From Spectribacter hydrogenoxidans (GTDB taxonomy: Bacteria; Pseudomonadota; Gammaproteobacteria; Nevskiales; Salinisphaeraceae): DNA of 64,000 nt. The position numbers were made by a program, and so were the translations under genes. Location of the stretch: NCBI RefSeq assembly GCF_031846275.1, contig NZ_JAVRIB010000006.1:124001-188000 (forward strand), written 5' to 3'. The notes beneath the pieces were generated by a model. It was given only the letters and a program-made list of their open reading frames with translations, was not told the DNA's origin and searched no databases. Numbering within the stretch: position 1 is the stretch's first letter; every line of letters starts with the position of its first letter. Shown piece after piece: positions 63,403 through 64,000 of this stretch.

Positions 63403-63475
63403 AAGTTCTCTTATATGAGAGCTTTCTGTGTTATTTGTTGTCCGATATGAGAACATTGTAGCCGTGATGTTCTCG
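63403..63475. promoter_or_regulatory. Double inverted-repeat operator upstream of mobile mystery protein A
   Basis: Two dyads precede the gene. AAGTTCTC-TTATAT-GAGAGCTT (about 63403-63424) has 7/8 matching arms. GAGAACAT (63449-63456) and ATGTTCTC (63467-63474) form a perfect 8-bp inverted repeat, 15 bp before the start codon. All share the GTTCTC/GAGAAC half-site. This local AT-rich patch is the likely promoter and autoregulatory site of the HTH protein. Confidence 0.65.
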
Positions 63476-63488
63476 AAAGGAAGAACAA

Positions 63489-63974
63489 ATGACGGACAGC
63501 ATGAAGACACTCGAACGCGAACAGACCCGGCGGCAGGTCAACGAGGCCGTTGCGGCGGCACGTCTGCGCGTGCCCCGGCAGGGCTGGATTCGTACCGTGC
63601 GTACCGCGCTCGGCATGTCCGGCGCCGCACTCAGCCGCCGCGTCGGCGGCGGGCGCACCTGGGCGGCCAACATGCAGCGTTACGAGCGCGAGGAGCGGGC
63701 CACGCTGAGATCCATGCGCGAGGCGGCGGCGGCCCTGGGCTGCCGGTTCGTCTACGCCATCGTGCCGCCGGACGGTGAAGCCGTAGAAGACCTGATCGAA
63801 GCCCAGGCCGGGCGGCGGGCGCGGCAGATCGTGCGCGACGCCTCCGTCCACATGGCGCTGGAGGCCCAGCAGCTCGGCGCGGCCGACACCGCGGCGGAGA
63901 TCGAACGGCTGAAGAAACAGCTGCTGGCCGAGATGCCGCGTGATTTCTGGGACCCGGCTGACGGCGATGAATGA
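63489..63974 (+). CDS. Mobile mystery protein A (HTH antitoxin-like)
   Basis: A 161-residue protein of the mobile mystery A family. It opens with R-E-Q-T-R-R-Q-V-N-E-A-V and G-W-I-R-T-V-R-T-A-L-G-M-S-G-A-A-L-S-R-R, an HTH, then M-Q-R-Y-E-R-E-E-R-A-T-L-R-S-M-R-E-A-A-A and L-G-C-R-F-V-Y-A-I-V-P. It pairs with a Fic/DOC-domain protein B and probably regulates it as an antitoxin. AGGAAG precedes the start at 63489. The 3' end overlaps the next gene by 8 bp. Confidence 0.85.
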   Translation: MTDSMKTLEREQTRRQVNEAVAAARLRVPRQGWIRTVRTALGMSGAALSRRVGGGRTWAANMQRYEREERATLRSMREAAAALGCRFVYAIVPPDGEAVEDLIEAQAGRRARQIVRDASVHMALEAQQLGAADTAAEIERLKKQLLAEMPRDFWDPADGDE

Positions 63975-64000
63975 GCCCTACGGCGCGACGCCGCTCGATC
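63967..64000 (+). CDS. Mobile mystery protein B (Fic/DOC family), N-terminal start (partial)
   Basis: The first 11 codons read M-N-E-P-Y-G-A-T-P-L-D, a beginning typical of mobile mystery protein B, a Fic/DOC domain protein. The start overlaps the A gene by 8 bp. The catalytic HPFxxGNGR motif would lie beyond the window, so activity cannot be judged. Confidence 0.7.
   Translation, partial: MNEPYGATPLD

Overview
The window is GC-rich, densely coded chromosome from a gammaproteobacterium. The core synteny mrcA (ponA) <-> pilMNOPQ - aroK - aroB - gltB - gltD - hemE is the order known from Pseudomonas and relatives. An OprI-like lipoprotein, SelO and an EmrB/QacA-type exporter fit the same class. 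I cannot place it more precisely; a halophilic or environmental lineage such as Chromatiales or Salinisphaerales/Nevskiales is a guess. No rRNA, tRNA or CRISPR array was seen.

Layout. 1-1.6 kb: end of an ECF sigma factor, its RskA-type anti-sigma factor and a DUF547 protein. 1.63-1.90 kb: a 265-bp MITE-like element bounded by TA. 2.0-6.3 kb: glpK, the ada-alkB alkylation-repair operon and mdh. 6.4-11.1 kb: a four-gene plus-strand cluster (FAD oxidoreductase, DUF1365, Cfa-like methyltransferase, MFS symporter) behind a candidate ECF-type promoter. It resembles the singlet-oxygen/furan-fatty-acid clusters of alphaproteobacteria. 11.1-13.3 kb: a large choice-of-anchor lipoprotein. 13.4-17.8 kb: SCO1/CtaG, then a tightly overlapping SDR/thioesterase/SAM-hydrolase/55-aa/PlsC operon. 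17.9-26.4 kb: hemE, pyrF, ccdB, ccdA, gltD and gltB, with three copies of a CGCAAAGGACGC-type intergenic hairpin and a toxin-antitoxin pair coupled to pyrF. 26.6-37.6 kb: aroB, aroK, an Ig-like lipoprotein, pilQPONM and divergent mrcA. 37.7-49.2 kb: transporters, UspA, SelO, a second ECF sigma/zinc anti-sigma pair, a GntP permease, an OprI-like lipoprotein, an L,D-transpeptidase, pdxH, dodecin, AcuI-like reductase and HIT protein. 49.3-53.3 kb: a two-subunit N,N-dimethylformamidase-like amidohydrolase and a carotenoid-hydratase-like membrane protein.

53.6-64.0 kb is the accessory and defence region. A 4.3-kb, visibly more AT-rich cassette (54129-58475) sits between a 546-bp direct duplication of the 3' end of prpD. 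It encodes a short type II CBASS: a CD-NTase, an E2-only Cap2-like protein and a patatin phospholipase. A divergent CapH (HTH) and CapP (metallopeptidase) pair is read as its DNA-damage-responsive control module. Beyond intact prpD lie a single-chain MmeI-like type IIL restriction-modification enzyme and the start of a mobile-mystery-protein A/B (HTH/Fic) module with two inverted-repeat operators.

The most interesting objects are the CapHP-controlled CBASS cassette and its gene-duplicating insertion into prpD. Next are the ccdAB-pyrF coupling, the putative ECF-driven fatty-acid-modification cluster, and an unusual Ig-like lipoprotein inside the pil-aro operon. All family calls come from reading motifs by eye; no database search was possible.
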